Positions 62,953-64,000 of a stretch of 64,000 nucleotides of DNA are shown in pieces. The DNA comes from Bifidobacterium aesculapii (lineage in GTDB: Bacteria; Actinomycetota; Actinomycetes; Actinomycetales; Bifidobacteriaceae), in the NCBI RefSeq assembly GCF_001417815.1, contig NZ_BCFK01000003.1, positions 1 through 64,000 on the forward strand, written 5' to 3'. A program made the translations under genes and the position numbers. The notes under the pieces are model-generated. The model saw nothing but the letters and a program-made list of their open reading frames with translations, was not told the DNA's origin and made no database searches. Each line of letters starts with the position of its first letter. The stretch's first letter is position 1.

Positions 62953-63139
62953 GGAAGCCGGTGGAACCAACCGCCGGATGCCCCGCACAGGCATTCCTCC
63001 TCGCCTGGAGACGATGAGCGTCTCCTGCGGGGCGTGACGGCGGGGTCCACCGGCCTCCAACCTCTCCCTTCCTTCTTTTCCTTCCTTTCATCAAGGGTGT
63101 GGGGTGTGGCCGAAGCCGGCCGCACCCCACACCCTTTTT
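62953..63139 (+). ncRNA. Candidate structured RNA downstream of fruG
   Basis: Arms 62953-62988 and 63025-63058 pair in three blocks (GCCGGTGG/CCACCGGC, CCGCCG/CGGCGG, GCCCCGCA/TGCGGGGC) with small bulges, enclosing a hairpin GGAGACG/CGTCTCC (63006-63024) and a single-stranded CAGGCATTCCTCCTCGCCT. A canonical terminator (63095-63139) follows. Whether it is a separate RNA or the 3' end of the fru transcript cannot be told. Confidence 0.35.
63095..63139 (+). terminator. Rho-independent terminator
   Basis: 18-bp stem starting GGGTGTGGGGTG with one G.T wobble, loop AAGC, followed by TTTTT (63135-63139). The best-formed terminator in the window, with no obvious protein gene just before it. Confidence 0.9.
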
Positions 63140-63318
63140 GGTGCGTCTTGGCGCCGGTGCTTTCCTCTGAAGCTTTGTGGGTTGATATGTCGCTGGGAGA
63201 AGTACGGTTGGACGATGATGGGCGGGGCGCCCGGGCCTGGCTGACTGACCGTGAGGCAAGGCAAACCTCGCAACGACAATGGAGAACAACGCTGATTTCT
63301 CTGAGGCTTCGCCGGTTG

Positions 63319-63735
63319 GTGTGGAGCGGTATTGCTCCACACGACCATCAACGAATGTCCTGCGGGTCTTGTGTGGCGCAGCGCTGCTCCACATGCCGGG
63401 ACCTGACGTTTGTGTGGAGCGCCGCTGCTCCACGCGTCGGGTTCAGGCGGGTATTCGTGGCCTGTGTGGAGCGGTATTGCTCCACACTTGTGCCTATATT
63501 CGCGTATGCGTCGCGTGTGGAGGGGCCGCTCTCCACACTTCCGTCTCTTCTTCCTTGTTGCGCGTTGTGTGGAGCGGTATTGCTCCACACGGCCCTCGGC
63601 GAATGTCCTGCGGGTCTTGTGTGGCGCAGCGCTGCTCCACATGCCGGGACCTGACGTTTGTGTGGAGCGCCGCTGCTCCACACTTCGGGTCCAGGAGGGT
63701 ACTTGTGGCCTGTGTGGGGCGGGAGCGTTTCCTTG
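63319..63735. repeat. Array of nine 24-bp palindromes at 52/41-bp pitch
   Basis: Starts at 63319, 63371, 63412, 63464, 63515, 63567, 63619, 63660 and 63712. Consensus GTGTGGAGC-N6-GCTCCACAC; the six central bases are of four types (GGTATT three times, AGCGCT twice, GCCGCT twice, GGCCGC once). Spacers are 28, 17, 28, 27, 28, 28, 17 and 28 nt. The first four units and the last four are a 248-bp duplication of one another; the ninth lacks its right arm. No cas gene or leader is recognised. Confidence 0.95.
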
Positions 63736-63861
63736 GCCGGGAGAGATCGGTCTCAACGGATCGAGGACGAATCACCCTGTCCCCCCTCGACCTGTTCCTC
63801 GACATTGGGGGATCGTTTCCAAGCGGACGGGCGCGGCTCTCATTCCCCGCCGACCCTTCCT

Positions 63862-64000
63862 CCCTCAACTGAGGGCAACCGGTTTCACCGGGTTGTGTGC
63901 GGAAAATCGTCCTCCCTCAACCGCGCAGAGGGCGGTTTCGGGGTTGAGGGAGGAACCCCGTTCCGCCCTCAACCCGGATTCCGGCCGGATCCTGGTTGAG
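63862..64000. repeat. Second palindrome array, same 52-bp pitch, runs off the edge
   Basis: CCCTCAAC starts at 63862, 63914 and 63966, exactly 52 bp apart. Unit 2 is a 12-bp stem CCTCCCTCAACC / GGTTGAGGGAGG (63911-63953); unit 3 has CTCAACC / GGTTGAG to the last base; unit 1 is degenerate (CCCTCA-AC-TGAGGG). Between the arrays (63736-63861) only weak dyads such as TCGAGG-N18-CCTCGA are seen. Confidence 0.85.

Noticed and set aside
63319..63735. CRISPR array
   Set aside because: Repeats are palindromes with variable centres, spacers include exact duplicates, there is no leader and no cas gene.
63091..63872. ORFs on both strands across the palindrome array (with VEQYRST / WSSAAPH peptides repeating)
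   Set aside because: The peptides are just the DNA repeats read in frame; changing spacer lengths shift frames and no start signal fits.

Overview
This 64 kb window is chromosomal DNA of a high-GC actinobacterium, almost certainly a Bifidobacterium. The pointers are a MtrA-MtrB-LpqB module, a lone groEL under HrcA-type CIRCE operators, ClpC, a DUF3027 protein, a DUF3516 helicase, a fructose ABC operon laid out like fruEKFG, a glutamate-type gluABCD operon, and genes that often lack a Shine-Dalgarno site but have a -10 hexamer 6-8 nt before the start codon. No rRNA, tRNA, cas gene, prophage or full insertion sequence was seen.

Layout. 2-1954: C-terminal part of dnaE. 2023-4541: MacB-like ABC exporter pair. 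4709-6651: secreted-type alpha/beta hydrolase with a small ESX-like partner. 6743-11945: six-gene overlapping operon of MoxR ATPase, DUF58, a short membrane protein, two VWA proteins and a DUF6466-like protein. 11980-17130: ung, a LytR_C membrane protein, a cold-shock protein, groEL, a WXG100 protein and a TPM-domain protein. 17228-22948: a two-component system, a second cold-shock protein, a DUF3027 protein and a universal stress protein. 23087-29643: clpC, a 15-bp tandem repeat, an acetolactate-synthase-like enzyme and an exported nucleotidase. 29804-34698: a DUF349 protein, hisS and aspS. 34715-36881: a small accessory island in which three copies of an 88-bp inverted-end element bracket a DUF559-like gene and a YbaK-like gene. 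36962-40552: gluABCD. 40718-47645: phosphate-related block (PAP2 phosphatase, giant wall-anchored nucleotidase, PPK2). 47710-52975: ApbE-like flavin transferase, DUF3516 helicase, rarA. 53092-57382: mtrA-mtrB-lpqB. 57537-62867: a small unknown gene and divergent fruEKFG. 62868-64000: no protein gene, but the most unusual DNA in the window.

How the parts connect. Stress control is dense: two CIRCE boxes before groEL, clpC with a possible mini-ORF, two cold-shock proteins and a Usp. Cell-envelope functions include MtrAB-LpqB, MoxR/VWA, LytR_C and an LSATG-anchored nucleotidase. Uptake operons for glutamate and fructose and the scavenging phosphatases suit a gut saccharolytic lifestyle.

Most interesting signals. 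(1) 63319-64000: two adjacent arrays of palindromes, with different motifs but the same 52-bp pitch, the first with a 248-bp higher-order duplication. (2) 62953-63139: a candidate structured RNA with a terminator and a loop complementary to the fruE ribosome-binding site. (3) The fruE promoter, with four 11-bp direct repeats before the -35 and a 10-bp dyad. (4) A start codon in the apical loop of a nested inverted repeat at the PAP2 gene. (5) Three 88-bp mobile-looking elements. (6) A window-wide set of probable leaderless promoters.
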